DNA of 22,081 nucleotides from Dehalococcoidia bacterium (GTDB lineage: Bacteria > Chloroflexota > Dehalococcoidia > UBA2979), in NCBI GenBank assembly GCA_023228765.1, contig JALOAM010000035.1, forward strand, positions 1-22,081, read 5' to 3'. A model generated the notes under the pieces. The model ran no database searches and was not told the DNA's origin. It saw only the letters and a list, made by a program, of their open reading frames with translations. Each line of letters opens with the position of its first letter. Within the stretch, counting starts at the first letter, position 1. Position numbers and translations under genes: made by a program. Below, in pieces: positions 1-8,138 of this stretch.

Positions 1-1
1 C

Positions 2-880
2 ATGGTCCACGGCAGCGAGGAGCAGAAGAAGGAGTTCCTCCCGCCGATGGTGAAGGGCGAGACCATCTGGTGCCAGGGCTACTCCGAGCCCGGTTCCGGC
101 TCCGACCTCGCGTCGCTCCAGACCCGTGCCGTGCGCGACGGTGACGACTTCGTGATCAACGGCCAGAAGATCTGGACCTCCGGCGCGCACCTCGCCAACT
201 GGATCTTCGCCCTGGTCCGCACCGACCCGGAGGCCCCGAAGCATCGAGGCATCACCTACCTCCTGGCGCCGATGGACACGCCCGGCATCTCCATCCGCCC
301 GCTGGTCCAGATGAACGATGCGCGTGGCTTCAACGAGACGTTCTTCGAGGACGTGCGCGTCCCGGTGAAGAACGCGGTCGGCGAGATCAACCGCGGCTGG
401 TACGTGGGCGCGACCCACCTCGACTTCGAGCGTTCCTCGATCGGCATGTCCGTGGGGCACACCCGCACGCTGAACGAGCTGAGCGACTTCCTGAAGGAGA
501 CGCCCCAGTCTCGCCTCGGGCAGGTCGACGCGCCGAGGCTGGAGCTGGCGGACCGCTACGTCGAGGCCTCGATCGCGACGCTGTTCTCGCAGCGCGTGAT
601 CTCGATGCAGGCGCGGGGCCTCATCCCCAACTACGAGGCCTCCATGGCGAAGGCGTACTCCACGGAGTTCAGCCAGCGCATCGCCCGTACCGCCACGCGG
701 ATGCTCGGCCTCTACGGCGGCGTCCGCGGCGACGCGGACAACGACGGCAAGAACGCCCCGATGGGCGGCCGCTGGGCCACGATGTACCTCTCCACGGTGT
801 CGGCGACGATCGCCGGCGGCACCTCCGAGATCCAGCGCAACGTCATCGCCACTCGCGGCCTGGGCCTCCCGCGCGGGTAG
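2..880 (+). CDS. Acyl-CoA dehydrogenase (FadE-type), 5'-truncated by window edge
   Basis: FAD-dependent alpha,beta-dehydrogenation of an acyl-CoA thioester, in fatty-acid or branched/steroid-type acyl degradation; cytosolic. The 292 visible residues carry the acyl-CoA dehydrogenase signature GYSEPGSGSD (residues 26-35), the middle beta-barrel domain and the C-terminal helical domain ending in GGTSEIQRN (272-280). The family is about 390 residues long, so roughly the first 100 lie left of the window and the ATG at base 2 is internal. The medium-chain-type catalytic Glu position (just before GT in GGT) is Gly here. The 'LDFER' motif places Glu143 where isovaleryl-CoA dehydrogenase has its catalytic Glu254, so the enzyme looks intact. 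The substrate cannot be told from sequence. A hairpin terminator follows at 916-941. Confidence 0.93.
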   Translation: MVHGSEEQKKEFLPPMVKGETIWCQGYSEPGSGSDLASLQTRAVRDGDDFVINGQKIWTSGAHLANWIFALVRTDPEAPKHRGITYLLAPMDTPGISIRPLVQMNDARGFNETFFEDVRVPVKNAVGEINRGWYVGATHLDFERSSIGMSVGHTRTLNELSDFLKETPQSRLGQVDAPRLELADRYVEASIATLFSQRVISMQARGLIPNYEASMAKAYSTEFSQRIARTATRMLGLYGGVRGDADNDGKNAPMGGRWATMYLSTVSATIAGGTSEIQRNVIATRGLGLPRG

Positions 881-915
881 CCCTCGCGCCTCTCGAGGCG
901 ATCGCAGCGCACATG

Positions 916-941
916 AACGGCGGGCCAACTGGCCCGCCGTT
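916..941 (+). terminator. Hairpin terminator after acyl-CoA dehydrogenase
   Basis: Perfect 11-bp stem AACGGCGGGCC / GGCCCGCCGTT with an AACT loop, 35 bases after the stop codon and before the next gene's SD. The downstream side is only weakly T-rich (TCTGCT), so termination may be by a T-poor hairpin. Confidence 0.7.
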
Positions 942-971
942 CTGCTAGCCTCCCGCGTCCGGAGGTCCACC

Positions 972-1778
972 ATGCCCGACGCCCCGCCCGAGTCTTCCCC
1001 CACACCGGAGGAGCGCCTCACCCAGCAGCAGTCCACCGATGCATGGAACGCCAACGCCGCCCACTGGGACGAGTACATGGGCGAGGGCAACCGCTGGCAC
1101 CTGGAGCTGGTCTGGCCGGAGGTCTCCCGCCTCCTCGGAGACGTGGAGGGAGCCGCCATCCTCGATGTCGGCTGTGGCAACGGGCTCTCCTGCCGTCGCC
1201 TCGCAGCTGCCGGCGCGTCAGTGGTCGGGATCGACGCTGCTCCCGCGATGCTGGAGCGCGCCCGCCAGCGCTCGGAGCGTGCCCCGATCGACTACCTCGA
1301 GGTCGACGCGACAGACGAGGCAGCGCTGCTGGCGCTCGGGGAGCAGCGGTTCGATGGCGCGATTGCGTGCATGGTGCTGATGGACATCGCGGAGATCGCG
1401 CCGCTCTACCGGGCGATGGCGCGCCTCCTGAAGCCCGGCGCTCCCTTCGTCTTTGCTGTGCAGCACCCCGCCTTTAACCAGGACGGCGCCTCCGAGGTGA
1501 CCGAGCGGCGGTACACCGCGCAGGGCCGCGAGGAGCTCGTCTACATGAAGGTCACGGGCTACCTCGACGAGGTGGCCTCGTGGGGAGTCGCGGTTGCGGG
1601 GCAGCCCGCGCCGCAGCCGTACTTCCACCGTCCCATCTCCGCCCTCCTGCGACCCGCGTTCGAGGCGGGCCTCACTCTCGATGCGCTCGAGGAGCCCTCC
1701 TTCGCCGCTTCCGAGACGGAGGGCTTCCGCCGTCCTCCCACGTTCCCGCCGGTGCTGGTCGGTCGCCTGCGGGCGTGA
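972..1778 (+). CDS. Class I SAM-dependent methyltransferase
   Basis: Transfers a methyl group from S-adenosylmethionine to an unknown small molecule; cytosolic. The 268-residue protein has motif I ILDVGCGNG (63-71), the acidic end of strand beta2 in VVGID (Asp88) that binds the SAM ribose, and a motif IV-like FDGAIACMVLMDI (127-139). This is the Methyltransf_11/25 layout. The C-terminal part (about 165-268) probably holds the substrate site and has no diagnostic motif. The start is set by a strong SD, GGAGGT at 961-966, 5 bases before the ATG. The gene stands alone between two hairpins, so context gives no substrate. Ubiquinone/menaquinone-type and antibiotic-type methyltransferases share this fold and cannot be excluded. 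Confidence 0.88.
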   Translation: MPDAPPESSPTPEERLTQQQSTDAWNANAAHWDEYMGEGNRWHLELVWPEVSRLLGDVEGAAILDVGCGNGLSCRRLAAAGASVVGIDAAPAMLERARQRSERAPIDYLEVDATDEAALLALGEQRFDGAIACMVLMDIAEIAPLYRAMARLLKPGAPFVFAVQHPAFNQDGASEVTERRYTAQGREELVYMKVTGYLDEVASWGVAVAGQPAPQPYFHRPISALLRPAFEAGLTLDALEEPSFAASETEGFRRPPTFPPVLVGRLRA

Positions 1779-1835
1779 GTGGCTCCCCGCCGGATACAGA
1801 GAGCGGGGCCAATTCTTCCAATCCTGCGAGCAGCG

Positions 1836-1853
1836 TTACAGCCGGATTACAGC
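1836..1853 (+). promoter_or_regulatory. Direct-repeat box TTACAGC-N4-TTACAGC, candidate OmpR/PhoP-family site
   Basis: Two perfect copies of TTACAGC (1836-1842 and 1847-1853) with a 4-bp spacer, hence an 11-bp period. OmpR/PhoB-family regulators bind such 7+4 direct repeats. The mycobacterial PhoP box (TCACAGC-N4-TCACAGC) differs by one base per half-site. It lies 134 bp upstream of the yceI start codon. Assignment to a regulator is inference. Confidence 0.45.
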
Positions 1854-1901
1854 GCTCTCGATGACGCCATCACAGTCGTGTGTGAGCAAACACTTATTTC
1901 A

Positions 1902-1928
1902 TACGTCACTTACGTCAGTCCTACGTGA
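1902..1928 (+). promoter_or_regulatory. Three TACGTSA repeats upstream of yceI
   Basis: TACGTCA at 1902-1908 and 1911-1917 and TACGTGA at 1922-1928, spaced 9 and 11 bp, in the AT-richer leader of yceI. The outer GTCAC/GTGAC ends also form an inverted repeat. This looks like an operator, but no regulator can be named. Confidence 0.35.
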
Positions 1929-1987
1929 CCTCCCGTAACGTTCTGGGAAGCCAACGACCCATTCCCTTCCATCCTCAGGAGAACTGA

Positions 1988-2770
1988 ATGCCTCGTAGCA
2001 TGCTCTTCGGCGCCGGAGCCGCCGTAGTTGCCCTCGCCGTCCTCGCGTTCGGCGGGTGGTACTTGTTCATCCGCAGCGACGCACCGCCGCCTGCAAGCCT
2101 CGCAGACGCCGTTGCATCGGTTGCCTCGACGACCGCGACTGCCACCGCCACTACTGGGGGCGCCTCGACGGCCGAGGCGTCCCCCACGGGTACCTCGAGC
2201 GCGGGCACCGAGGGCGGCGCCACCGGAAGCGCTGACGGCGACCTCAGCGGTACGTGGTCGGTCGACGCCGCCAACTCGTTCGTTGGCTACCGCATCGAGG
2301 AAGAACTCGCGCGGATCGGCAGCGCGACCGCCGTCGGGCGTACCTCGGATGTCTCCGGGACGCTTGCGTTCGACGGGACGACCATCAGCACCGTCGAGGT
2401 GGTCGCGGACCTGCGCACGCTGAAGAGCGACGACGAGCGGCGGGACGGCCAGCTGCAGCGCCAGGCGCTCGAGTCCAACGAGTTCCCGGATGCGACCTTC
2501 GTCCTCGCGGAGCCGATCGCTGTCGAGGGCGACCCGGCCAGCGGCGAGGCGATCGCGGCCACGGCGGTCGGCGATCTCACCATCCACGGCGTCACCAACC
2601 GCGTTGAGCTGTCCCTCGAAGGGCAGCTGGTGGACGGGCAGGTCGTGGTCGTGGGTTCGACCCCGATCCTGCTCTCGGACTACGGCATCGATGCCCCCGA
2701 GTCGATGATGGTCCTCTCGGTCGCCGACGAGGCAATGATGGAGATGCAGCTCATCTTCACCCGCGCCTGA
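1988..2770 (+). CDS. Membrane-anchored YceI-family protein
   Basis: YceI proteins are small lipocalin-like beta-barrels that bind isoprenoid or other long hydrophobic ligands outside the cytoplasm; the exact ligand is unknown. In the 260 residues: an N-terminal membrane anchor or signal (about 7-28), a Thr/Ser/Ala/Gly-rich flexible linker (about 32-88), then the YceI domain (about 89-259). The domain shows the opening 'TWSVDAANSFVGYRIEE', 'RRDGQL' (151-156), 'LTIHGVTNRVEL' (197-208) and 'DYGIDAP' (231-237). The start is fixed by AGGAGA at 1977-1982, 5 bp before the ATG. The linker implies that the barrel is held away from the membrane. Transcribed alone; the 209-bp leader contains two sets of repeats (1836-1853, 1902-1928), so expression is probably regulated. 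Confidence 0.9.
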   Translation: MPRSMLFGAGAAVVALAVLAFGGWYLFIRSDAPPPASLADAVASVASTTATATATTGGASTAEASPTGTSSAGTEGGATGSADGDLSGTWSVDAANSFVGYRIEEELARIGSATAVGRTSDVSGTLAFDGTTISTVEVVADLRTLKSDDERRDGQLQRQALESNEFPDATFVLAEPIAVEGDPASGEAIAATAVGDLTIHGVTNRVELSLEGQLVDGQVVVVGSTPILLSDYGIDAPESMMVLSVADEAMMEMQLIFTRA

Positions 2771-2807
2771 CATCGCTCGGGCCGCACGCCCTCGGACGCA
2801 CCAACGA

Positions 2808-2837
2808 GATGAGCCCCGCCGAACGGCGGGGCTCATC
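2808..2837. terminator. Bidirectional hairpin between yceI and the isomerase
   Basis: Perfect 13-bp stem GATGAGCCCCGCC / GGCGGGGCTCATC with a GAAC loop, midway between two convergent stop codons (2770 on + and 2882 on -). No T-run on either side. Confidence 0.75.
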
Positions 2838-2881
2838 GACGTGCGAGGCGGGTCGGTACCTCGCGTCCGTCCTGTGGCGGA

Positions 2882-4072
2882 CTAGCGGGTGCTGCGCGAC
2901 GAGAGGAGCGAGGACAGGCGCCGCTCGCTCGGGTAGCCCGCGCCCATCTGCGCGACGCGCTGCTTCATGTCCGTGATGAATGGCACCGGCGACGGGTTGA
3001 TGCCCTCGTCCACCGCGAGGTAGTACGAGACCCAGTCCCCGGCGAGGCATGCCTGGAGCAGGATGCTGAGGTGGGACGAACCTCGGAGGGCGACTCGCGT
3101 CCACTCGATGCCGGAGTCAGAGAGCAGCTCCTGCAGCGCGTCGATGCGGGCGCGGGCACGGTTCGGGCGGGTCTGGTCCTCCAGCAGCACGACGTGGAAC
3201 GGATAGCCGTCCACGTCGCTTCCCGCGCCACGCGCGCCGACCGCCTCCACCAGGTTGTGGAGCGCTTCCGGCAGCGTGCCAGGGAACGCCCAGCGCTTGC
3301 TGTTCTCGTTGAGCTGGGTCTGCCAGCGGGCTGCGGCGGCCTCCAGCGAGGCGTCAGCCATCACCACCGGGATGCGGTCGCGCAGTTGTCGCGCCAGGGA
3401 GTGCGTGGGGTTCGTCTCCGGGTCGGCGTCCGGGTGGTAGCGCAGGCATGACGCCCCGACCTCGGCGAGTGCGCGCTCCACCTCGGCGTCGGTCGCGGGG
3501 AACGCCCCCACGCGGCGCAGGACGCCGAGGAGCAACAGCGCGCCGTAGCCGAGGGCGGAGCGGGGCTCGCCTTCGTAAGAGTAGATGAGGGCAGGGATGT
3601 CGAGCGCCGCGGCCTCGCGGCCGAGCGTGCCGCCGCGCGTGATCACCATCTTCGCGCCGGGTTGCGTCGCGATCCTCGGGAGGGCGGAGAGGACCTCCTC
3701 CGTCTCGCCGGAGAAGGAGGCGACCACGATGAGGGTGTGCTCGTCGGTGGCGGGGATGTCCGAGTCGCGGACCACCTGCACGGCAACGGGAGCACGGTGC
3801 TGGACGATCTGGCCGGCGAGCTGTCCGCCGATGGCGGAGCCGCCCATGCCCACGACGATCACGCGCCGCACATCAGTGGCGTGGTCAATGCCCGTCCAGC
3901 GGGTACCCATCTGCCATGCGTGGGCCGCCTGCTGTGGAAACTCCACGAGGCGACGCCAGAGGCCCGAGGGGTCGGCCTGCTCGAGTGCGGGCAGACGTGG
4001 CTCGTCGTCGACCACGGCGCCGGTGCCAACCGGCGCATCCAGCACCGTTGACCGCGCGAAATCCGAGGACAT
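2882..4072 (-). CDS. Bifunctional phosphoglucose/phosphomannose isomerase (SIS domains)
   Basis: Interconverts glucose-6-P or mannose-6-P with fructose-6-P, linking central metabolism to nucleotide-sugar supply; cytosolic. The first SIS domain has GMGGSAIGG (75-83) and the phosphate-binding loop SFSGETEE (119-126). The second half has the catalytic-type Glu256 in 'LNENSKRWAF' and His272 in 'LPEALHNLVEAVG', matching the Glu and His of the PGI/PMI family, plus a terminal 'SPVPFITDMK' lysine block. At 396 residues it is slightly longer than the usual 320-350, mainly at the N-terminus. ATG at 4072 is preferred because GAGGAG (4083-4078) lies 5 bp upstream; the in-frame GTG two codons earlier overlaps that SD. 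Last gene of the operon with the ligase and GT2, which fits a sugar-precursor role for the locus. Confidence 0.88.
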   Translation of the reverse strand: MSSDFARSTVLDAPVGTGAVVDDEPRLPALEQADPSGLWRRLVEFPQQAAHAWQMGTRWTGIDHATDVRRVIVVGMGGSAIGGQLAGQIVQHRAPVAVQVVRDSDIPATDEHTLIVVASFSGETEEVLSALPRIATQPGAKMVITRGGTLGREAAALDIPALIYSYEGEPRSALGYGALLLLGVLRRVGAFPATDAEVERALAEVGASCLRYHPDADPETNPTHSLARQLRDRIPVVMADASLEAAAARWQTQLNENSKRWAFPGTLPEALHNLVEAVGARGAGSDVDGYPFHVVLLEDQTRPNRARARIDALQELLSDSGIEWTRVALRGSSHLSILLQACLAGDWVSYYLAVDEGINPSPVPFITDMKQRVAQMGAGYPSERRLSSLLSSRSTR

Positions 4073-4165
4073 CGTCACTCCTCTCCCGTGAACAGGTGCC
4101 GAGCGTCGGGTGTGTCGGTTGAACGTAGGTGGAGCCCACGGACGGCTGCGACACCGAAAGGTGTT

Positions 4166-5623
4166 TCAGTGTTGCGGTTGCGTTGCGTCCAGCAATCGAT
4201 GCGCACGCCTCTGCGAGGCGCGGTCCTCCTCGGGGACGACCTCCGGCTGGCGTGAGAGCAACCACCCGAGGAGCGCGGCGAGCACGTAGACGGGCGCGGT
4301 GTTGAACGAGACGTGTGTGACCAGCATGTGCGTCCCCACGCCGCACACCACCGCGAGCGCCGTGATGGCGAACGACCCATCCGGCCCCACCTTCGCGAGC
4401 AGCACGAGGCGGTTCACCAGCAGGAGCACGCCCACGCTGATCAAGCTCACACCGAGGATGCCCGTCTCTACCAGGAACCGGACCGGATCGCTGTGAGGCA
4501 GGTGTCCGAGCGGCGCGATGATCTCGTCGGTGGTCCCGAGGCCGAACCCGAGGAGCCGGGACTCCTGCCACTTGTCGAGGAAGAGCGACCAGTTCACGAG
4601 GCGCCACTCGAAGGAGTTGTTGTCCTGCGCGCCCTGCTGGATCTGCAGGGTCGTCGACTCCAGCTCGGACACCCGGCTGATGCCCAGCGGGTCTGCGATG
4701 AACACGTACGCGATGGCGGCGACCGCGACGAAGACCCCGACGCGGAACAGGCGGCTCCCGCCCTGCTGGAGCGCACCGAGCGCGAGCAGGCCAACGGTGG
4801 TCTGAGCGAGGCCGCCGAGGCTGCGTGTGAGCAGCACCGCGAACACGAAGAAGCCCGCCGCCCACAGGTAGCGCTTCCCGCCTCCGTCGTGCGCGAACTT
4901 CCACACCGCCACGGGCGCCGCGATGCCAAAGAGGATCGCCGCCGCGTTGGGGTGGGACATGGTGCCGCGCGGACGCAGGCCGCCGCCGACCATCTCCGGC
5001 CAGTGGGTGACCGCCTCGTTCACCACGAGGATGGCGGGGATCAGTGCCGCGACGACCACGATCGTCCCCATGCGCGAGGCGGTGACGCTGCGGTCGCTGT
5101 TCGCGGCGATGAGGGCGACCGCGACGATCGAGACGGCTCGCACCAGCTCCCGGATCAGCGACTCGTCCATGCCGTAGTGCAGCACGCCGATCCCGAACCA
5201 GTAGACCATCATCCCCGTCACGACCACCGAGGCCATCAGGCCTCGGACGGCCTGTCGCTTCTCGATCAGACGGGTGACGACGAGCGCACCGGCGCTCGCG
5301 ATCACGACGAGGCCGAGCACGGCGCCCGCGTTCAGCCCGGCGACGATGGGCGTGGTGGCGGAGGCGTCCGTGAGGCTGCGGATCGTGAGGAGCCCCATCA
5401 GGGACAGCGCCGAACTCAGCAGCGCGAGGCAACTGGCGCCGATCATCCCGACGACCGCCACGAACGCGAGGTTCGGGCTCACCGCCGCCAGCGCACCTCC
5501 CACGGTCGCCGTCGCCGCGCCCACCACGGTGAGGAGGTACAGCCACGCCTGCTGCGAGGCCTGGGCGGGCCGCCTCGCCAGGTAGCCGGCTCGCTGCCCG
5601 AGGTCAGCGGAGGGGGACCGCAT
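4166..5623 (-). CDS. O-antigen ligase/polymerase-like membrane protein (Wzy/WaaL type)
   Basis: Polytopic inner-membrane protein expected either to polymerise undecaprenyl-linked repeat units (Wzy) or to transfer glycan to an acceptor (WaaL). About a dozen hydrophobic segments run from residue 26 to 457. The extracytoplasmic Wzy_C-type region is recognisable: 'LRPRGTMSHPN' (216-226, with the usual Arg and His), 'LTRSLGGLAQTT' (265-276) and 'GFGLGTTDEI' (359-368), followed by 'LPHSDPVRFLVETGILG' (375-391), equivalent to the family's HNxYL...E.G..G block. The cytoplasmic tail (458-485) is charged. The ATG sits inside the last codons of the upstream GT2 (20-bp overlap), so translation is probably coupled. 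In a monoderm-like cell without LPS, a polymerase role is more likely, but sequence alone does not separate the two. Confidence 0.82.
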   Translation of the reverse strand: MRSPSADLGQRAGYLARRPAQASQQAWLYLLTVVGAATATVGGALAAVSPNLAFVAVVGMIGASCLALLSSALSLMGLLTIRSLTDASATTPIVAGLNAGAVLGLVVIASAGALVVTRLIEKRQAVRGLMASVVVTGMMVYWFGIGVLHYGMDESLIRELVRAVSIVAVALIAANSDRSVTASRMGTIVVVAALIPAILVVNEAVTHWPEMVGGGLRPRGTMSHPNAAAILFGIAAPVAVWKFAHDGGGKRYLWAAGFFVFAVLLTRSLGGLAQTTVGLLALGALQQGGSRLFRVGVFVAVAAIAYVFIADPLGISRVSELESTTLQIQQGAQDNNSFEWRLVNWSLFLDKWQESRLLGFGLGTTDEIIAPLGHLPHSDPVRFLVETGILGVSLISVGVLLLVNRLVLLAKVGPDGSFAITALAVVCGVGTHMLVTHVSFNTAPVYVLAALLGWLLSRQPEVVPEEDRASQRRAHRLLDATQPQH

Positions 5624-6563
5624 TCGTCATCTTTCGCTTCGGGTCACCCGTGGCGGCGTCGCGGACCGCCTGCGCCAGCAGTCGGAGCCGCGCCACCCGG
5701 TCCGGCGCGAGGAGGGCGCCCGTGACCTCGCGCACGATCACGGTGCCCACGCCGGACAGGACGGAGTCCCGTCGGTACATGCGCCACATCAACAGGCGGT
5801 TCCGCAGCACGTAGTAGCGGTGCCCCGGCGAACCCGCCGGCACCTTCCGCTGCCCGAGGAACCAGAACCGCCGGTAGTTGGTGGCGTGGTGGGTCGCCCG
5901 CACCTGCGGGAGGTAGAAGATCGCGTAGCCGTGGTGGGCCAGTCGCAGGCAGAATTCCACATCCGGCCCGCCGAAGAACAGGTCCGCCCTCGGCCCGCCG
6001 GCATCGCGTAGCGCCTCGGCGCTCACCGTGATCCCGTGGAACGCGAGGTCGCGCGTGGGGAGGGGGTAGGCCGGGAGGTCGGAGGGGCCCGCGTAGCGCC
6101 GTCCGGCGGCGTCGCGGATGTCCCACACCAGCGCGTCGCCCTCGGGCGTGACCACCGCGGGACCGACGACGGCGCCCGGCACCTGCTCCAGCACCGCGCG
6201 CTCGATGCCCTCCAGCGTGTCGGGGTGCAGGATGCAGTCGTCGTCCACGAGGACGACGTGCGTGGCGCCCCGTTCGAGGGCCACGTCCGCGCCGATGCCG
6301 AAGCCGCCCGCGGCGCCGGTGTTCGCGCCGGTATGCACCACCTCCACGTCCGCGGGGTCGTAGACACCGTCGAAGTCGCGCTCGGGCGAGTTCTCGACGA
6401 GCACGATTGCGTCCGGGGGGCGGGTCTGCGTGCGCAGGGCCTCGATCGCCTGGCGGGCGACCTCCGGCCGCCGGTAGGTCGCGACCACCGCGATGAGGCG
6501 CGCACGCGGCCTCGCGGCGGGCGCCGCCTCGACCTCCGGGATTGTCCTCACGTCAGTGGTCAC
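5604..6563 (-). CDS. Family 2 glycosyltransferase (GlfT2/rhamnosyl-like)
   Basis: Inverting GT-A glycosyltransferase adding a sugar from a nucleotide donor to a lipid-linked glycan; cytosolic face of the membrane. In 319 residues: the N-terminal strand 'LIAVVATYRRP' (23-33), the metal/UDP-binding 'VLVDDDC' (104-110, DDD at 107-109), and 'FFGGPDVEFCLRLAHHGY' (196-213). The last gives the family's acidic base region (Asp201, Glu203). The arrangement resembles galactofuranosyl- and rhamnosyltransferases. Start is a GTG (6563) without a clear SD. A near-perfect 13-bp palindrome (CGTCAG-G-CTGACG, 6566-6578) sits right in front of it and may be regulatory or hide the leader. First gene of the operon running to 2882, divergent from the pyruvyl transferase. 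Confidence 0.9.
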   Translation of the reverse strand: MTTDVRTIPEVEAAPAARPRARLIAVVATYRRPEVARQAIEALRTQTRPPDAIVLVENSPERDFDGVYDPADVEVVHTGANTGAAGGFGIGADVALERGATHVVLVDDDCILHPDTLEGIERAVLEQVPGAVVGPAVVTPEGDALVWDIRDAAGRRYAGPSDLPAYPLPTRDLAFHGITVSAEALRDAGGPRADLFFGGPDVEFCLRLAHHGYAIFYLPQVRATHHATNYRRFWFLGQRKVPAGSPGHRYYVLRNRLLMWRMYRRDSVLSGVGTVIVREVTGALLAPDRVARLRLLAQAVRDAATGDPKRKMTNAVPLR

Positions 6564-6722
6564 GCCGTCAGGCTGACGCCTGTGGCGGAGCGTGTGGTTG
6601 AGAAGTGGTGGCGGTGCAGGTGGGCGATCGCCTCGGTTTGTCGGCCCACCGACGGCGACTCAACCTGCGATTCACCGAAACGTGGCGGTATGTGATGCAC
6701 CCACCACGGGAGGTCCGCGCGC
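6564..6722. promoter_or_regulatory. Divergent promoter region rich in inverted repeats
   Basis: 159 bp between divergent starts. Contents: palindrome CGTCAG-G-CTGACG (6566-6578), GTTGAG (6597-6602), CTCAAC (6659-6664), a perfect 10-bp palindrome GGCGATCGCC (6623-6632), and an inverted pair GGTGGGC/GCCCACC (6619-6625, 6643-6649). The SD GGGAGGT of the + gene is at 6708-6714. The two outer hexamers are convergent copies of the motif that recurs between genes in this window. No confident -35/-10 pair was found by eye. Confidence 0.35.
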
Positions 6723-8138
6723 ATGACGACCGAGGTCACTCCACCGTTGCACGGTCAGCCCCAGGGGCAGCCCGACGGGCCGCCTCCGACGACCGCTGTG
6801 GCGAGCGCGGGGGCCACGGCCGAGGCGCCCGTACCGCTGCTACTCGAGCGGCGGGGGCGTCGTGCTCCGCGGGTCGCCGTCTGGGGGCACTACTACGGGC
6901 CGAACCTCGGTGACGAGATGGTCACGGAGGTGGTGATCCAGGCCGTGCGGGCGCGCCGTCCGGACGCGGAGGTCGTCGCGATCTCCCTCGATCCGGAGGA
7001 CACGCGCGCACGCCATCACGTCCCCGCGTACCCCCTCGTGCAGGCGCATACCCGCCCGAAGAAGCGCCGCGGGTTCGCCCGTCTCGCGGCGGGCTTGCTC
7101 CGTCGTGCCGGTACCGTGGCCCGCGAGGTGCCTCACCTGTGGTCCAGCTATCGGATGCTGCGCCGCATCGACCTGATGGTCGTCGCGGGGTCCGGGCAGC
7201 TCCTTGACCAGTGGAACGGCCCCTGGGGCCACCCGTACGCGATCTACAAGTGGAGCGTCCTCGCCCGGCTGACCGGGACGAAGGTCGCGATCCTCTCCGT
7301 GGGCGCGGGCCCGCTCCAGGGCCGCCTCGCGAGGGCGTTCGTCCGCTCCGCCGTGGAGCACGCTGGCTACGTGTCCGTGCGGGACGCCTCCAGCAAGCGC
7401 GTGCTGCACGCAGCCGGGGTGAGGCGGCCTCTACCGGTCGTCCCGGACATGGGGTTCGAGTTCCACCCGCGCCACGCGCCGCGGCACCCGTCGAAGAAGA
7501 CCGTGGTCGGGATCAACGTGATGGCGCACGCCCATCCCGAGTACTGGGGCCGCGGTGACCTCCAGCGGTACGAGGACTACATCGCGAAGATGACGCGTGT
7601 CGCCTGCGACCTCCTGGCGCAGGGCATCGGCGTCGAGCTGTTCTCCTCCCACGCGACCGCCGACACCCACGCGATGAACGACGTGGTCGCGGAGGCCTGG
7701 GCGACGGATCCGAGGCTCGCGAGCCGCCTCGTGCGGCAGTTCGTGCACGACGTGGACGGGCTGGTGCGCGTGATCGGCGGATACGACGCGGTGATAGCTG
7801 CGCGGTATCACTCGATCGCGCTGCCCATCCTGATGGGTATCCCCGTGGTCGCGACCGCATACCACCCGAAGGACATGGACCTGATGCGAATGGTGGGGCA
7901 TTCCGAGTACTGCCTCCCCGACATCGACACGTTCGAGGCCGCCGAGCTCACGCAGCGGATCAACCGCCTGCTGGCGGAGCGGACTCGCGTGCGGGAGTCG
8001 GTGGCAGCGCGCGTCCCGCAGCTCAGCGCCGCCGTCGCGCACCAGTTCGATGTGATCTTGCGCTCGGCCTCCACGGAGCATGGTGCCGCCGTGTACCCGC
8101 GGGCGCCCCAGCCAGAACGAGGTCGACACGTTGCCTGA
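6723..8138 (+). CDS. Polysaccharide pyruvyl transferase family protein (WcaK/CsaB-like)
   Basis: Transfers pyruvate from phosphoenolpyruvate to a hexose of a cell-surface glycan, forming a ketal; acts on the cytosolic face. The 471 residues begin with a Pro/Gln-rich, probably disordered stretch (1-45). Then come the first Rossmann half with 'GHYYGPNLGDE' (55-65, the family GNxGDE motif) and the second half with 'AARYHSIALPILMGIPVVATAY' (359-380) followed by HPK, the usual R-x-H...Y..K signature. Start ATG has SD GGGAGGT 8 bp upstream. The stop overlaps the next gene's TTG start, so the two are co-translated. Pyruvylation gives acidic exopolysaccharide, or an anchor for surface-layer proteins in some bacteria. 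Exopolysaccharide fits the neighbours better. Confidence 0.9.
   Translation: MTTEVTPPLHGQPQGQPDGPPPTTAVASAGATAEAPVPLLLERRGRRAPRVAVWGHYYGPNLGDEMVTEVVIQAVRARRPDAEVVAISLDPEDTRARHHVPAYPLVQAHTRPKKRRGFARLAAGLLRRAGTVAREVPHLWSSYRMLRRIDLMVVAGSGQLLDQWNGPWGHPYAIYKWSVLARLTGTKVAILSVGAGPLQGRLARAFVRSAVEHAGYVSVRDASSKRVLHAAGVRRPLPVVPDMGFEFHPRHAPRHPSKKTVVGINVMAHAHPEYWGRGDLQRYEDYIAKMTRVACDLLAQGIGVELFSSHATADTHAMNDVVAEAWATDPRLASRLVRQFVHDVDGLVRVIGGYDAVIAARYHSIALPILMGIPVVATAYHPKDMDLMRMVGHSEYCLPDIDTFEAAELTQRINRLLAERTRVRESVAARVPQLSAAVAHQFDVILRSASTEHGAAVYPRAPQPERGRHVA

Noticed and set aside
4151..4164. ACACC-GAAA-GGTGT hairpin between polymerase and isomerase
   Set aside because: Only a 5-bp stem, so not called as a terminator; the genes are more likely co-transcribed.
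3885..5546. 553-codon minus-strand frame overlapping the polymerase and isomerase
   Set aside because: Extremely Arg-rich translation in the wrong frame relative to two well-supported genes.
4313..5725. Long open frame (470 codons) on + opposite the membrane polymerase
   Set aside because: Composition is dominated by Arg, His, Asp and Glu with no fold motif; the minus strand encodes a clear membrane protein here. Typical antisense shadow in GC-rich DNA.
6623..6632. GGCGATCGCC as a cyanobacterial HIP1-type repeat
   Set aside because: GCGATCG-containing strings occur at several ordinary coding places; a single intergenic copy is not evidence for an iterated palindrome.
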